DNA of 64,000 nt, from the NCBI RefSeq assembly GCF_907165205.1, contig NC_058195.1, positions 9,610,001 through 9,674,000 on the forward strand. Reading direction: 5' to 3'. Positions 11,483 to 21,585 of this stretch are shown piece after piece. The stretch comes from Coccinella septempunctata. Its lineage: Eukaryota; Arthropoda; Insecta; Coleoptera; Coccinellidae. Position numbers and translations under genes: made by a program. Under the pieces are notes generated by a model. It was not told where the DNA came from. It did no database searches and worked only from the letters and a program-made list of their open reading frames with translations. The first letter of the stretch is position 1. Every line of letters starts with the position of its first letter.

Positions 11483-12532
11483 TATCCAACAAGAGAACAT
11501 TATGTTTTTCAACTTAGCCGGTTTTACTCTACGGTACCAAAGATATGAATTTTATGAGCTATTTTTCACTCACTCTGTATTGTTGGGTGGTTTTCTAAAA
11601 ATTAGATTATTTTCGAGGATTATTTTTTTTGACAGAGGTCATTTGGTTGAGTTCTACCTTCTGCCAAAAAAGACAGGGGTAAACCCTTTTCCTAAATCTT
11701 GAATACCGACTCTCCTCAGTCCAGGAGTCGAATGACGAGCCTCAAGAGCACACGCGCGCGAGGTAATGAGCTGAAATGAACTGGTCGCTAATTCCGCTGA
11801 TTCAGAACGTTCATAGGCCGCCGTTCGGATCATTATGCATGGCCCAACACACACACTAAGCCCATTCTTTCGGGATAACTCAACCGCCGTGGCTTAAATC
11901 TCTTAGCCGTAGATAAAACCTGAAGCTTACGCAATTATCCGGCCTTAATCGTTATTTCTACTCCGGTTCAATATATTGTGTACCTTCTAAAATAAATACC
12001 CACACCGCACCTCCCCTCACACGGTGTTTCCCACCCCTTGAGCCAATTTCGCGCGATTCAGCGTTTCAGATCGGTCCGAGAGTTCTTGTTGTTTTCTAAT
12101 TAAAATAGGAGCCCCTCACCCCTTTGGGTCCCCATTAATCGGCTAATCCCGCTTTTTTTTCGAATGCGTTCGGCGGAAAGCGCGCGGTATTGGGTGTGTA
12201 GAAGAACCCTGGAATAAAGTTAAATTGGTCGGAATCCTTATATGTTTTTGATTGGGGTTCTAGATTAAGAATGTGGAAAACGGTACAGCTCGGTCATCAG
12301 CGGCTGAAAGCTGAGTAAGGGTAATGATTGCCGGAATAGGGGTTGCTCCATGTTTTTTGCGACTATTATTATTTTTCGTTTGACAAGGTGGAATTCATTG
12401 TGTACACAGTTAAACGAAGGAAATTGGGAAGCTCTAGAAGTCATTGTCAACACTTGCTCTTTGGAACAAGAACACCAAGGGAAGTGAATCTTAAGAACAT
12501 GTACTAGAGAGCCATCTGTCGAACATAAAGGG
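11483..12532. other. GC-richer unique sequence, no gene recognised
   Basis: 11,690-12,240 is clearly richer in G+C and CpG than its surroundings (GCGCGCGAG, GGCGGAAAGCGCGCGG) and shows no repeat relation to the rest of the window. It could be single-copy host DNA such as a regulatory region or 5' exon. I find no convincing frame, promoter or RNA gene. The 120-codon minus-strand frame at 12265-12627 runs into a transposon end and is probably chance. Confidence 0.3.
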
Positions 12533-12555
12533 TGATTCTTTGACTCGTACAAATA
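12533..12555. repeat. Foldback-family end, left of Tc1 insertion
   Basis: TTTGACTCGTACAAATA matches the terminal part of the foldback family (11451-11467 inverted, and 40830-40846). It resumes after the Tc1-like element at 13959 as TATTTTAAC, so the Tc1-like element inserted at a TA inside this foldback end. Confidence 0.65.
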
Positions 12556-13958
12556 ATCTGCTCCACAAGAGTTAGGGATATCGTATTCAATCGCTTGTAA
12601 TCTTCGAGAAAATCGCCTTGAAATCATTTAAAACTCAATAACAACTTGAATCGATCCAATGAAAATCAGTATGAGACATTTCGACAATCTGGTCGCCTTT
12701 TTTATGAAGTTTGGTCCTTTGTATATGCTCTTATTTTGAAATGAAAACGCCAAGACGTAAATTAACAAACGCCGAGGCTAATAGGGCTATCGGAATGCTT
12801 CAGGGTGGCCTAACTCAGGTTGTTGCAGCGGAAAGGCTCCAAGTCAGCCAAAGTGTGATATCTCGACTTTGGAATAGGTTCAGGGAGACTTTGGGTTCCG
12901 TGTTGGGAAGACCAAGGCTTGGTGGGCGACGAAAAACAACACCAGCTCAGGATCGTTTCATCGCCGTTTCGGCGAGAAGAAACCCTACATCTACGTGTAG
13001 AATGCTTCGGAATACTCTTCAAAATGCAGATGGGGTGCAAGTTAAAATAGAAACCATCAGACGACGTTTGAGAGAAGTGAATCTAGGTTCTAAACGTCCA
13101 TTAAGAGGAGTTCCATTAACACGTGACCATGAGCGTCGAAGACTAGAATGGGCAAAGCAACATATCAATTGGAACGATAAATGGCGTACTGTCCTTTTCA
13201 CTGATGAATCCAGATATGGACGATTTTCAGATTCTCGAAGAATAAGGGTATGGACAATCCCACGCATACTCCGTAATCGTCGCTATGTCCAAGAAGTCCA
13301 TCCATTCCAAGGGGGTAGCGTTATGATATGGGCGCACAGACCTACACATTTTTCCTGGGAATATGACCGCCTTACACTATAGGGAGCATGTCATTGACAA
13401 TATGGTGCCAAATTTTCACGCTGCTATTATTGAAACTTTTCAATTTCCAGACGATAACGCTAGACCGCACCGTGCATCCATAGTTGAGAATGCGCGCGAG
13501 GAGCTTGGTATTCCACATTTACCAATACCTCCGCACTCACCAGATTTGAATTGCATAGAACATGCAAGGAATATGCTCCAAAGAAGATAAGATAATCATC
13601 AACCTACCCCAGAATCCTTAAATGATCTGAGAAAGCTTCTGCCCCGTTTATGGAACCAAATTCCTCAAGAAATGTTCAACAACCTCGTGTGTAGTATGCG
13701 AAGAAGATGTCAAGCTGTTATTGATGCCCGTGGAGGCCATACATTGTATTGATAGTCTTAAAATGCTTGAATTCTCTGGGAATAAAATTCCGTTATTTTA
13801 CTCGATTTTTCTTAACCACCCTGTATACGCTGCAGACCTACATGCTAAAATTAATTTGCAACTTGAAATCATATTAATATGGAATTTCATCACAAAAATC
13901 TTATTGCAACTATATTTTTGCAATTTAAGTCAAAATCCCTAACTCATGTGGAGCAGTT
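12556..13958 (+). mobile_element. Tc1-like element family A, copy 1
   Basis: A 1,403-bp element between TA duplications (12554-12555 and 13959-13960). The inverted repeats are about 24 bp, reading CTGCTCCACATGAGTTAGGG or a close variant at each end. A sister copy is at 28535-30015. This copy is shorter mainly through deletions inside and after the transposase gene. It disrupts a foldback-family end. Confidence 0.88.
12741..13752 (+). pseudogene. Tc1-like transposase, broken
   Basis: A broken DDE transposase of the Tc1 family. From the ATG at 12741 the frame is open to 13382. It contains a paired-like helix-turn-helix (LTNAEANRAIGMLQGG, then VAERLQVSQSVISRLW), the GRPRLGGRRK linker, a second DNA-binding region and the first catalytic Asp in FTDES near 13200. 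A short deletion after SVMIWA near 13330 shifts the frame. The following frame (13363-13590) keeps the second Asp (DDNARPH) and the Glu (SPDLNCIEHA) with 34 residues between them. A nonsense change follows RR at 13588. All three catalytic residues survive, but the frame is interrupted at least twice, so the copy is inactive. Confidence 0.9.
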
Positions 13959-14795
13959 TATTTTAACACTTTTTTCTTTGTAAGAGTCAAAGACTCGTAT
14001 TCCGAATGAAATATAAATAACTGTGTACAGCTCAACGAACAACTAGCCCATGTGATTTGCAGCGCCTATATTGGACCGCTTAACACATTGACCCACCCCC
14101 TGCTCGATAACATACAAACAGTGATTTTATTGCCCCAAATCACCGCTTCCGATCCCCCTAAAACCTGACAAATGATCCGAATTAAACACCCAATAACATC
14201 ACCGATCGGCCACATCAACACTTATTGAATAAATATCGGATTTGGGGATGGGAAATCAAAGGGGCGATGCGGAGGGCAGATTATGTCAAGAATTCCACTC
14301 CCCCCATCTTCTAACTGCGGTCAACTGCATGAATACACTCGGATAAATGCCGGAAAGAGGAAAGCGATCGCGCTTATCGATATGAGTGATACACGGAATT
14401 GTTTTTCGATTGCGTGGTTTTGCTGAAGGCTTCTAGGGGTGGCGAGGGTGACTTGCTGGAAGTTCTGGGTTGGGAAAGTGTGATTTTCTTATTGGGGGTG
14501 AAATTGTAGAATGCACAGATAGGTGGAGTTCAATTGAATGTTCGACAGAAGCGATGAATAAGCCCTAATGTATATACGGGGGTGATTCTACGATTTAAAC
14601 ATGTAGGGAGGCTGTTTTTTGACCGACGGAGATCTCATCGAAGTAAGTCCTTCAACCAAAAATTGTTGTAATGAATCCCAGTTTTCTGAGAGAAATTGGA
14701 GTTCATTTTAGTGCATTCCCTTCATTTCAAATTTCCGCCTTTGAAAATATTTAATTCTCAAATATTCAGTACATTCATTCCGATAGGCAGAGTAA
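13959..14795. other. Foldback end fragment, then unique sequence
   Basis: 13959-13998 continues the foldback end interrupted by the Tc1-like element (TATTTTAAC, then AGTCAAAGACTCG). Beyond it, 14,000-14,480 is moderately GC-rich unique sequence with no recognisable gene. 14,590-14,680 carries a degenerate piece resembling the inner end of the 996-1920 element (ACCGACGGAGATCTCATCG, AACCAAAAATTG). Confidence 0.35.
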
Positions 14796-14959
14796 ATGTG
14801 GAAAACCGTTTATCTGTGTTTAACGTTGTTTTTCTTGCATGCCGTTGAAGATTTCGACGTTTTTCTGATGTTGATATACGATAAACCGGAGCTGACGACG
14901 TTTTTCACTCTTGTCGCATTCTGGAATTTTCAGATTTTTAAGGTGTGGGGGGATTTGCC

Positions 14960-14967
14960 TATAAAAG
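14960..14967 (+). promoter_or_regulatory. TATA box
   Basis: TATAAAAG, followed 25-30 bp downstream by GGTCACTTTT (a weak initiator) and at 15008 by TCAGTC (an arthropod initiator match). The T/C-rich tract downstream is leader-like. It looks like the promoter of the possible LTR or retroelement leader at 14900-15951. Confidence 0.5.
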
Positions 14968-15329
14968 CAGATTTTCCCCCGCCACGGTCACTTTTAGCTC
15001 TTTTACTTCAGTCTCTTTTACTTTTTGATTTCTGCTCTTTCACTTTGACTCTTTTACGCTCCGTACTTTTCTGCGATTCGACGTTAATTGTGTGCACGAA
15101 AAGCCGTTCAACAATTTTGAAAATAATTTTGTGTTGCGAGTATTAGTGCTCTTAGGAATTAATTTTTAGTTTTCGTTTGTCTTCCGCGAGTGCCTGAAAT
15201 AAAGGAGGTAGGTCCCCGTCTTTACCGTTCAGTTTCTTAATTAGACCTACACCAATTATTTCTTTGACACTGCTATACTGTATCGCTTTCTGTTATACTT
15301 TATCGTACTTTACCCTGTTTCGCGAGTCT

Positions 15330-15389
15330 GACTTTTCCCTTCGCTATCAGTCATGGCGCGTAAGCCCTTGGGTTACTGAAGGGAAAGTC
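15330..15389 (+). ncRNA. Repeated hairpin, unit A
   Basis: GACTTTTCCCTTC (15330-15342) pairs with GAAGGGAAAGTC (15378-15389) with one bulged base. The loop region contains CAGTCATGGCGCGTAAGCCC, shared with units B and C. Pairing next to the loop is weaker than in B and C. No known RNA family recognised. Confidence 0.45.
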
Positions 15390-15437
15390 CCGTTAACCAC
15401 CCTGTCCACGTTCCGCGTCATAAGTGTTGAGTCCGAA

Positions 15438-15494
15438 ATCTCTTCTTTTCTATCAGTCATGGCGCGTAAGCCCTTGGGGTAGAGAATAAGAGAT
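15438..15494 (+). ncRNA. Repeated hairpin, unit B
   Basis: A 15-bp stem (15438-15452 with 15480-15494) has one mismatch and one G-T pair, ATCTCTT outermost. The loop is nearly identical to that of A. The stem bases differ from C while pairing is kept. Confidence 0.5.
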
Positions 15495-15535
15495 ACTGCT
15501 CGTCGTCAGTGAAATCCCGTAGTTGCGCTAAAAAT

Positions 15536-15595
15536 AGACCTTTTCTTCGCTATCAGTCATGGAGCGTTAGCCCTTGGGGTAGCGAATAACAGTCT
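15536..15595 (+). ncRNA. Repeated hairpin, unit C
   Basis: TTCGCTA (15546-15552) pairs perfectly with TAGCGAA (15580-15586). AGAC/GTCT pairs farther out across an internal loop. The loop matches A and B except for GGAGCGTTAG in place of GGCGCGTAAG. The three units are spaced about 100-106 nt. Confidence 0.5.
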
Positions 15596-15890
15596 CGAAT
15601 AGATCCGCCCTGGTTGTGTTTCTTTTCATGGGAGAAATACAATTAATTACATCCCGATACCGTAAAGCAAGTCATTTCACTTCGCGAGGTCATCCTTAGT
15701 ATTCATTTCGTCAGTTCTGGTTGTCACATTTCATTGAACAACCTTTGATTTTTCACTGTACCCGGTATAAACTTTACAAAGTGCTCGTGACCGGATAGAA
15801 TTTCCCGAATGTATGTTTGCTGATAGATTCGCTCATATTTCATATCTACACATATCTCTGTTGTACATATAATCAGTTTCCGAAGGTGTG

Positions 15891-15896
15891 AATAAA
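15891..15896 (+). terminator. AATAAA polyadenylation signal
   Basis: AATAAA in GTGAATAAACGAGTAC, followed by T-rich sequence (TTTGATTTTGAC). It is the probable 3' processing signal of the structured region upstream. A second AATAAA is at 15196. Confidence 0.4.
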
Positions 15897-16019
15897 CGAG
15901 TACATAATTTGATTTTGACTACTTCGTTATCGCTACCACCCTAGATAACAGCGAACTCTGTCTCCGACTAGCAGCTACTCTGGTAGGTTTGCTATTCTTC
16001 GTAGTGAACAGAATAGCTG

Positions 16020-16371
16020 GCGCTCGAGATAAGTTTTCTCCGAGGTAAGCACGTTACATTGTCTATATGAAATATCCAAGATGGCTGAGATACAACCCCT
16101 AGAAGTTCGATAAAATTTCATTGAATTCAAGTACGGGACTGTGGAAGGTGATTCCGACATCGCAAAATCGAAACAAAACATAAACATATGGCTCGACAAT
16201 GAATGGTTCAGTACCAAGTTCATCGGATTAGATGCATCAGGTCACTTTTGAGAGAACCATAATTGTTGTATCGTGCAATTCAGGGTGAAAAACAAATGTA
16301 GAAAATCGAGGCAGTTTCTTTAAAGTGCTTGTGTTAGTTATGTTGGAAAAGTGCAATGATGTTTCCCCATC
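16020..16371 (+). repeat. Second copy of the 996-1920 repeat (partial)
   Basis: 16070-16371 follows 1170-1465 closely (for example GATTAGATGCATCAGGTCAC, TTGTTGTATCGTGCAATT, GATGTTTCCCCAT). The match stops at 16371, where LINE sequence begins. The LINE therefore inserted into, or recombined with, this repeat. Confidence 0.75.
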
Positions 16372-17755
16372 CGCCACGTCCCTCGCTTCGTCTCTTTCAT
16401 GCACCTTGTTTTTGTTTTCCACTGAACCAGTAGAGCCAAATTTGGCAACCAGTCGAAGGCTTTCTGGCGTACTTACCAGGATTTTGGTTTTGTCGATATT
16501 GAGTCTAAGGCCTAAAGCTTCGTATATATGTTAATAGGTATCCAGCATTATCTGTAGATCCTCTGGGCTGCTGGCGATAAGTGCGCAGTCGTCTGCATAT
16601 TGAAGTTCCGTGATAAACTTTGAACGGGTTTTTGCTCTGAGGCGCTTCAGGTTAAATAGGCCTCCATCAAATCTGAGGCCTACTCTAACACCTCTTACCG
16701 GCATATTCATGTCAGCAATTATCGAGACAGCTATGGCGAAAATATTGAACAGTAAAGATGCTAACACGCAGCCTTGTTTTATTCCAGAGTTGGTTAAGAA
16801 ATGGTCGGTTTTAGAGTCATGATGCGCTATTCTAGCGGTGTTGTTGGTATGAAGGCTTTTACACACTGCTAAGAATTTTCCGGGTACTCCAAGGCGTCCC
16901 TTGATTTTCTATAGAGCACTCCAATTCACCGAGTCGAAGGCCTTACTTAAATAATTGATGTAGGCTGTATAGATCCTCGATTGTTGTTCACGGGCCTTCT
17001 CTTGCAGCTGTCGCAGTGTGAAAATTAGATCCACCGTACTTCGATTTGGTCTAAAACCGCACTGGGATTCAGGTAAAATCTTTTCTAAGAGTGGAATCAG
17101 ACGATTTGCCATAATCTTCGAGAGAATTTTGCCGGCCACGCTAAGCAACGATATGCCCCTGTAATTATTGCAATTTGACGTATCGCCTTTGTTTTTAAAG
17201 AGGTTGATAACTAAAGCGTTTTTGAAGTCTTGTGGCACATCTCTTTGTTCTCAGATCTTGAGGAATAGTGCTAGGAGACTATTGACAATGTCTTCATCCA
17301 GGGCTTTGAATATCTTCGCTGGAACGCCGTCTAGACCTGGTGACTTATAATTTTTCATATTTTTCATCGCACTTATGATTTTCGACATTGAGATTTCGTC
17401 AGCAGGCGATGTCATCGAACTATACGCGGGGAGCAGGTCTAAAATGGATAAATCCGAGTCGCTGTTTTGATTCAAGACCTGCGAGTAATGTTCCTTCCAT
17501 CTTTCGAGAATTTTTCTATCGTCAGTTAGTATAGCTCCATGAGCATCTCTTATAGGAAAGTTAGCTTTCTGCTTGGACCATAAACAGTTTTAACAGCTTT
17601 GAAAAAACGCCTGTAGTCATGGTTATCGGCGTAAGCTTGTATTTCTCTAGCTTTTTCTTCGCACCAGATATCCTTGATTTTTCTTATTTCTTGACGGACC
17701 TCGTGTTTTATGTTTATAAGACTCTTTTGGGCTGCAACATTGCCAGGCTTGTTAA
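16372..17755 (-). pseudogene. LINE reverse-transcriptase fragment
   Basis: A 5'-truncated non-LTR retrotransposon ORF2 fragment; the intact protein would copy element RNA into DNA at a nicked target. Read from 17755 down, it shows a basic linker with FFKAVKTVYGP, then ILERWKEHYSQVL near 17500. The reverse transcriptase core follows: NYKSPGLDGVP (~17340), NNYRGISLLS (~17160), ESQCGFRPNRS (~17050), AFDSVNW (~16925) and catalytic YADD (~16595). From 17475 to 16376 it stays in one frame with only three stops (near 17251, 16909 and 16531). A one-base shift is near 17570. The low number of lesions suggests a fairly recent loss. There is no endonuclease domain. I cannot assign the clade; it is not closely similar to the three other LINEs here. 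Confidence 0.85.
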
Positions 17756-18870
17756 TTGCCAGTTGGACAAAATAACCAGCGGCTACATTTTTTCCATTTT
17801 TGAAAATAATGTTATCATTTTCACCCTTTCCTCTACGGAAAACACCATTTTGATCCTACTACAAATTCACGATAGACTAAGGTAAATCAAAAATATGGTC
17901 CGTCTACTTTTTCAGATCAAAAATCAATACTTGTTGGAACAGAAAATCAACAACATATCTGCTAAATACCTTTGAAATGTGTCTGATACGAATAATATTC
18001 TCTGTTATTACCTTATCGATGAATATTTCGAAGCGAAATTTTAGTTTCAGCTAGTATTGGATGCGATCTTCATAATTAGTAATCCCAACACCCGTCATCC
18101 CTATTCAAAATCAAGGGGTTGTGCTGTTATGTTGTTCCTCGTCGAATCAAAAATTGATTCTCCACATTTTCATTCTAAATTCGGAAATTTGAGGTACTAA
18201 GTTTTCTTTGGACCATCCTGTATGTTCCAAAAGTTCGCTATTTGAGGTAATAAAATAGGGATGCCGTTTTCTAGTTTAATGCTTTCTATTTAGGACCATG
18301 AATGTTTGGTAATGGTTGATGATGAGTAGCTATGAATTGGACATTCACATAAGCTGCTGAGTTCACGTAAATCGCTTTTTCTATCAACTGATTCAGAGAC
18401 GTCCATAATAGACTGTCTTCGAGCTAACAGAAAGGACTGTCGTCTCTTTCCCCCAGACCATTCCTTCTCACAAGAAGCCGTCACTCCAATACTAATATTC
18501 TGCGTGCAAATTCCACTGCACCACCGTACAATAACGTTGTATATGTCCGTCCCGGTATCTCATACGTGATCTTGGTACTGGTTATTAAAGAAAAGAAAGG
18601 AAACCCGGTCTTATTGTGCTCATATAAAACATGGCGGGATCATGACGGCACCCAAGACATCGAAAGGTGTAGAGGGATAATGAGCTTTTCATTTGAAATG
18701 ACCGCTGTTCATCGATTGCCCGCTTGTCTAGGATAACGACGTCGATAGAGATCTCATATTCAGGGACCTGAATCGGTTGCCAAGCTTGGATTTCGGTCGT
18801 TTGCTTGAGCACACCAAACACGCGAATGGTTGGAGCTTGTACCATATTTGGTTACGTGAATAGTCAAATA
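17756..18870. other. No recognised feature
   Basis: About 1.1 kb of anonymous sequence with ORFs below 90 codons, none recognisable. The 86- and 73-codon minus-strand frames at 18585-18949 overlap each other and part of the mariner end, and are probably chance. Confidence 0.35.
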
Positions 18871-20118
18871 CGAGGATGTATTGATATCTAGTTAGCCTAG
18901 ACCAGTTCCATGCATACAAAAAATATTGAGTTACCATTGCAACGAACAATAACTCATTAGAAGTGTCAGTGTGAAGTTTTAGGTAAAAAAAAGTAAACTA
19001 GAGTTACGAAATAAATTAAAAGAAAGAAGATGTCCACCGAAATCGTGAAAATCGAAAAATTGGAGTATCTAGCCATCATCAAGTACCTCTATTTAAAAGG
19101 GTTAAGAGGTAAGCAGATTAACGAAGATATGCTTAATACCCTTGGTGATCAATGTCGTTCGTATGCGACCGTGAAAAATTGGACTACAAGCTTCAAAAGA
19201 GGTGAATTTTCCATTGAAGATGATGAACGATCGGGAAGGGTCAGTTTCTATGTCAGTCCCCGAAAATATCGATGCAGTTCATGACATGATTTTATCAGAC
19301 CGTCGAATTGGGCTAAAACGGATATCTGGAGCACTGAATATTTCATACGAACGCATTCATCATATAGTTCACGTCAATTTGGACATGAGAAAAATTGCTG
19401 CAAAATGGATCCCCAAATGTTTGAATGTTAACCAAAAGCGTGCAAGGGTAGAATCATAGCGTTTGGTCTATGCTCGATCTGAAAACGATGTAGACTTCTT
19501 AAACCGAATTGTTACTATGGATGAGACTTGGGTACATTTCTACGATCGAGAAACAAAGCAACAACCGATGGAATGGCGATACTCTGGTTCTCCAAGACCT
19601 AAGAAGTTACGCGCACAAAAATCTGCTGGAAAACATCTTTTGGGATTGCCATGGAGTAATCATGATTGATTTTTTGAATAAGGGTAACAATAACTGGAGA
19701 TTACTATTTGACATAACTGACCACTCTACGGGAAAAAATTAAGAGAAAAGACGCGGAAAGCTATCCAAAGTTGTTTTGTTTTTGCAGGACAACGCTCCTG
19801 GACACAAATCCCATTTTGCCATGTAAAAAATTCATGATTTAGGGTTTAGATTACTACAACACCCCTCTTATTCACCAGATGGTCTGTTTCCTCAACTGAA
19901 AAAAGTTTTAAAGGTCGTAAATTTTTTCCAACGAGGATGTAATAAAAGCTGTGGAGGTCTGGTTTGCAGAGCTAGAAGAAACATTTTTTTTGAAAGGTCT
20001 AGAGACGTTGCAGGTTCGCTGTAATGAATGTTTCCAATTAAGAGGAGAATATGTTGAGTAATAAAATATTTTGATATTGAAATTTGTTTGGTTCTATAGT
20101 AGGCTAAATATATCCTCG
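18871..20118 (+). mobile_element. mariner copy 2, full length
   Basis: A 1,248-bp element between TA at 18869-18870 and 20119-20120. Both ends are well preserved: CGAGGATGTATTGA on the left, and TATCCTCG on the right (inverted CGAGGATA). It is in the same orientation as copy 1 and has the same internal layout. Confidence 0.92.
19030..20061 (+). pseudogene. mariner transposase, frameshifted
   Basis: It starts at the conserved MSTEIVKIEK and is open to about 19245. One extra base in GGAAGGGTC then moves the frame, and the protein continues as SVPENIDAVHDMILSDRR from 19202. A stop replaces a codon near 19457. The third block (19463-19669) holds the first catalytic Asp in MDETWVHF. A deletion after KSAGK near 19630 shifts the frame again. 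LQDN is readable near 19785, but the third catalytic segment is eroded: the PDLAPSDYHLF region is largely deleted around 19880. Inactive. Confidence 0.88.
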
Positions 20119-20526
20119 TATATTCCAGAATATCAATGCCCTCTGCTGGAATAGTAAAGGAATGAAACATTCTGAAGAATGTAAAGTGTGCATCAATCAG
20201 AAATGATTTTTGAATATCATTGTTTTCATGGATTATAATCACTTAATTCAATAGTCGTGGACAAAATCTCTTTTTTCACCGTTTGGTTGTAGAAATACAG
20301 ATTCGACCAGATCTTCACAGCTCGAACACCAAATTTCGAATTTATATCAGACGGAATTTCCAATGTTTATCGAATTCAGTTTATATTTTCTCAGATATGC
20401 AAATTCCGTAGGAGTAGGTGTACATTGGGAATCGCTGTAGGAGCATGAAGTTTGCATATTATTACCCATGTCTGAATATTAATGCCAATTAGTGGATTGT
20501 GACCATATCTCTGACGTGTAATCTAA
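20119..20526. other. No recognised feature
   Basis: Anonymous spacer between mariner copy 2 and a small promoter-like gene unit. No ORF or repeat recognised. Confidence 0.35.
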
Positions 20527-20560
20527 TATAAAGAGGGATCTGTCACGTACTTAATCAGTA
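20527..20560 (+). promoter_or_regulatory. TATA box plus initiator
   Basis: TATAAA at 20527-20532 and the arthropod initiator TCAGTA at 20555-20560. The presumed start base is the A at 20557, 30 bp after the first T of the TATA box, which is the classical spacing. An ATG opens 24 nt later. No clear downstream promoter element is seen. Confidence 0.45.
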
Positions 20561-20580
20561 CGTGTTTCTTCGACGTCCAT

Positions 20581-20787
20581 ATGAACATGTCCGACCACTA
20601 CGTGGACCAATATTGCGGAGTTCTGAAGGGCCTTTCTCCTGGCTTGGTCTCGGAAAATTTGAATTCATCTTCACTGGATATACCGGGGATATTCCTGATG
20701 TTACTTGAGGCAAACTTGGTTTCATATGGGGAATTTTCGGGTGACTTATGTGAGGACATCTTCGAGAAGAGATCAAACGATATTTAG
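20581..20787 (+). CDS. Hypothetical 68-residue protein
   Basis: I do not recognise this protein. It begins MNMSDHYVDQYCG, is acidic and leucine/serine-rich (SPGLVSENLNSSS, LMLLEANLV), and ends EKRSNDI. It has no signal peptide, membrane span or cysteine motif. Interest comes from context: a well-spaced TATA box and initiator lie just upstream, giving a 24-nt leader, and a perfect 9-bp hairpin (20811-20832) lies 24 nt after the stop. It could be a short intronless gene, a first exon, or chance. Mariner copy 3 inserted immediately beyond the hairpin and would cut off any longer 3' region. Confidence 0.3.
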   Translation: MNMSDHYVDQYCGVLKGLSPGLVSENLNSSSLDIPGIFLMLLEANLVSYGEFSGDLCEDIFEKRSNDI

Positions 20788-20810
20788 AAAAGGAACACTG
20801 AGTTTTGAGG

Positions 20811-20832
20811 GTGGCTTAGGCCACCCTCATTT
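20811..20832 (+). other. Perfect 9-bp hairpin after the small ORF
   Basis: GAGGGTGGC pairs with GCCACCCTC around a TTAG loop. The 6-bp core with a four-base loop is reminiscent in size of the histone mRNA 3' stem-loop but does not match its consensus. It abuts the TA used by mariner copy 3. Confidence 0.6.
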
Positions 20833-20834
20833 TA

Positions 20835-21585
20835 CGAGGATATATTGAAAAATTCTTATCCTACTATAGAACCAAACAAAATTTCAATGTCAAAATATTT
20901 TATTACTCAACATATTCTCTGCTTAATTGGATACATTTATTACAGCGAATCTGCAACGTCTCTAGACCTTTAAAAAAAATGTTTCTTCTTGCTCTGCGAA
21001 CCAGACCTCCACAACTTTCATTACCTTCTCCTTGAAAGAAAATTTACGACCTTTTAAACATTTTTTCAGGTGAGGAAAGAGGTGATAGTGGATGGGGCCA
21101 AATCTGGTGAATAAGGAGGATGTTCAAGTAATTCAAACCCTAAATCACGAATTTTTCACATGGCAACATGAGATTTGTGTGCAGGGCCGTTGTCCTGCAA
21201 AAACAAAATACCTTTGGATAGCTTTCCGCGTCTTTTCTCTTCAATTTTCTTCCGTAGAGTGGTCAGTAATGTCGAATAGTAATCTCCGGTTATTGTTCTA
21301 CCCTTATCCAAGAAATCAATCATGATTACTCCATGGACATCCCAAAAAACTGAAGCAAAAACTTTGCCAGCTGAATTTTGGACATGAGACTTCTTAGGTC
21401 TTGGAGAACCAGAGTTTCGCCATTCCATCGATTGTTGCTTTGTTTCTGCATCGTAGAAATGTACCCAAGTCTCATCCATAGTAACAATTCGGTTTAACAA
21501 GTCTACATCGTTTTCAAATCGAGCACAGATCGAACGCGATGCTTCTACCTTTGCCCGCTTTTGGTCAACATTCAAATATTTTACG
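20835..21585 (-). mobile_element. mariner copy 3, 5'-truncated
   Basis: The 3' end is intact: CGAGGATATATTGA begins at 20835, preceded by TA at 20833-20834. Homology to the other copies stops near 21585, inside the gene, so the N-terminal third and the 5' inverted repeat are missing. It is in the opposite orientation to copies 1 and 2. Confidence 0.85.
20903..21585 (-). pseudogene. mariner transposase C-terminal two thirds
   Basis: An open stretch from ~21585 to 21156 covers NVDQKRAKVEAS, the first catalytic Asp (MDETWVHF), KSHVQNSAGKV and the second Asp (LQDNGPAHKS, with Gly in place of the usual Ala). Just after, a CAA-to-TAG-type stop follows HVAM, and a frame change follows PDLAPS near 21090, disturbing the third Asp segment. 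The upstream residues of the 170-codon open frame (21586-21668) are flanking sequence, not transposase. Inactive. Confidence 0.85.

Larger units (their letters stand above)
14900..15951 (+). other. Possible LTR/retroelement leader with three hairpins
   Basis: A TATA box at 14960 and polyA signals (AATAAA at 15196 and 15891) bracket a region with no long credible ORF but strong repeated secondary structure. TGTTAT at 15288 and ATAACA at 15946-15951 could be LTR-type ends. They lack matching target duplications, and no primer-binding site or retrotransposon protein follows. It may be a solo LTR, an internal leader, or a non-coding RNA gene. The call is tentative. Confidence 0.35.

Noticed and set aside
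12265..12627. 120-codon minus-strand ORF
   Set aside because: It runs from anonymous sequence across a foldback end into the Tc1-like element, so it cannot be an old conserved gene.
14796..15146. 116-codon plus-strand ORF over the TATA box
   Set aside because: It spans the promoter and the leader T/C tract, has low-complexity Leu/Phe content and matches no family; probably chance.
15288..15951. Solo LTR with exact ends TGTTAT...ATAACA
   Set aside because: The six-base inverted ends exist, but there is no matching target duplication, the TATA box lies outside them, and no primer-binding site follows; kept only as a tentative region.
20811..20832. Histone-type 3' stem-loop
   Set aside because: Stem and loop size are similar, but the TTAG loop and flanks do not fit the histone consensus, and the upstream ORF is not a histone.
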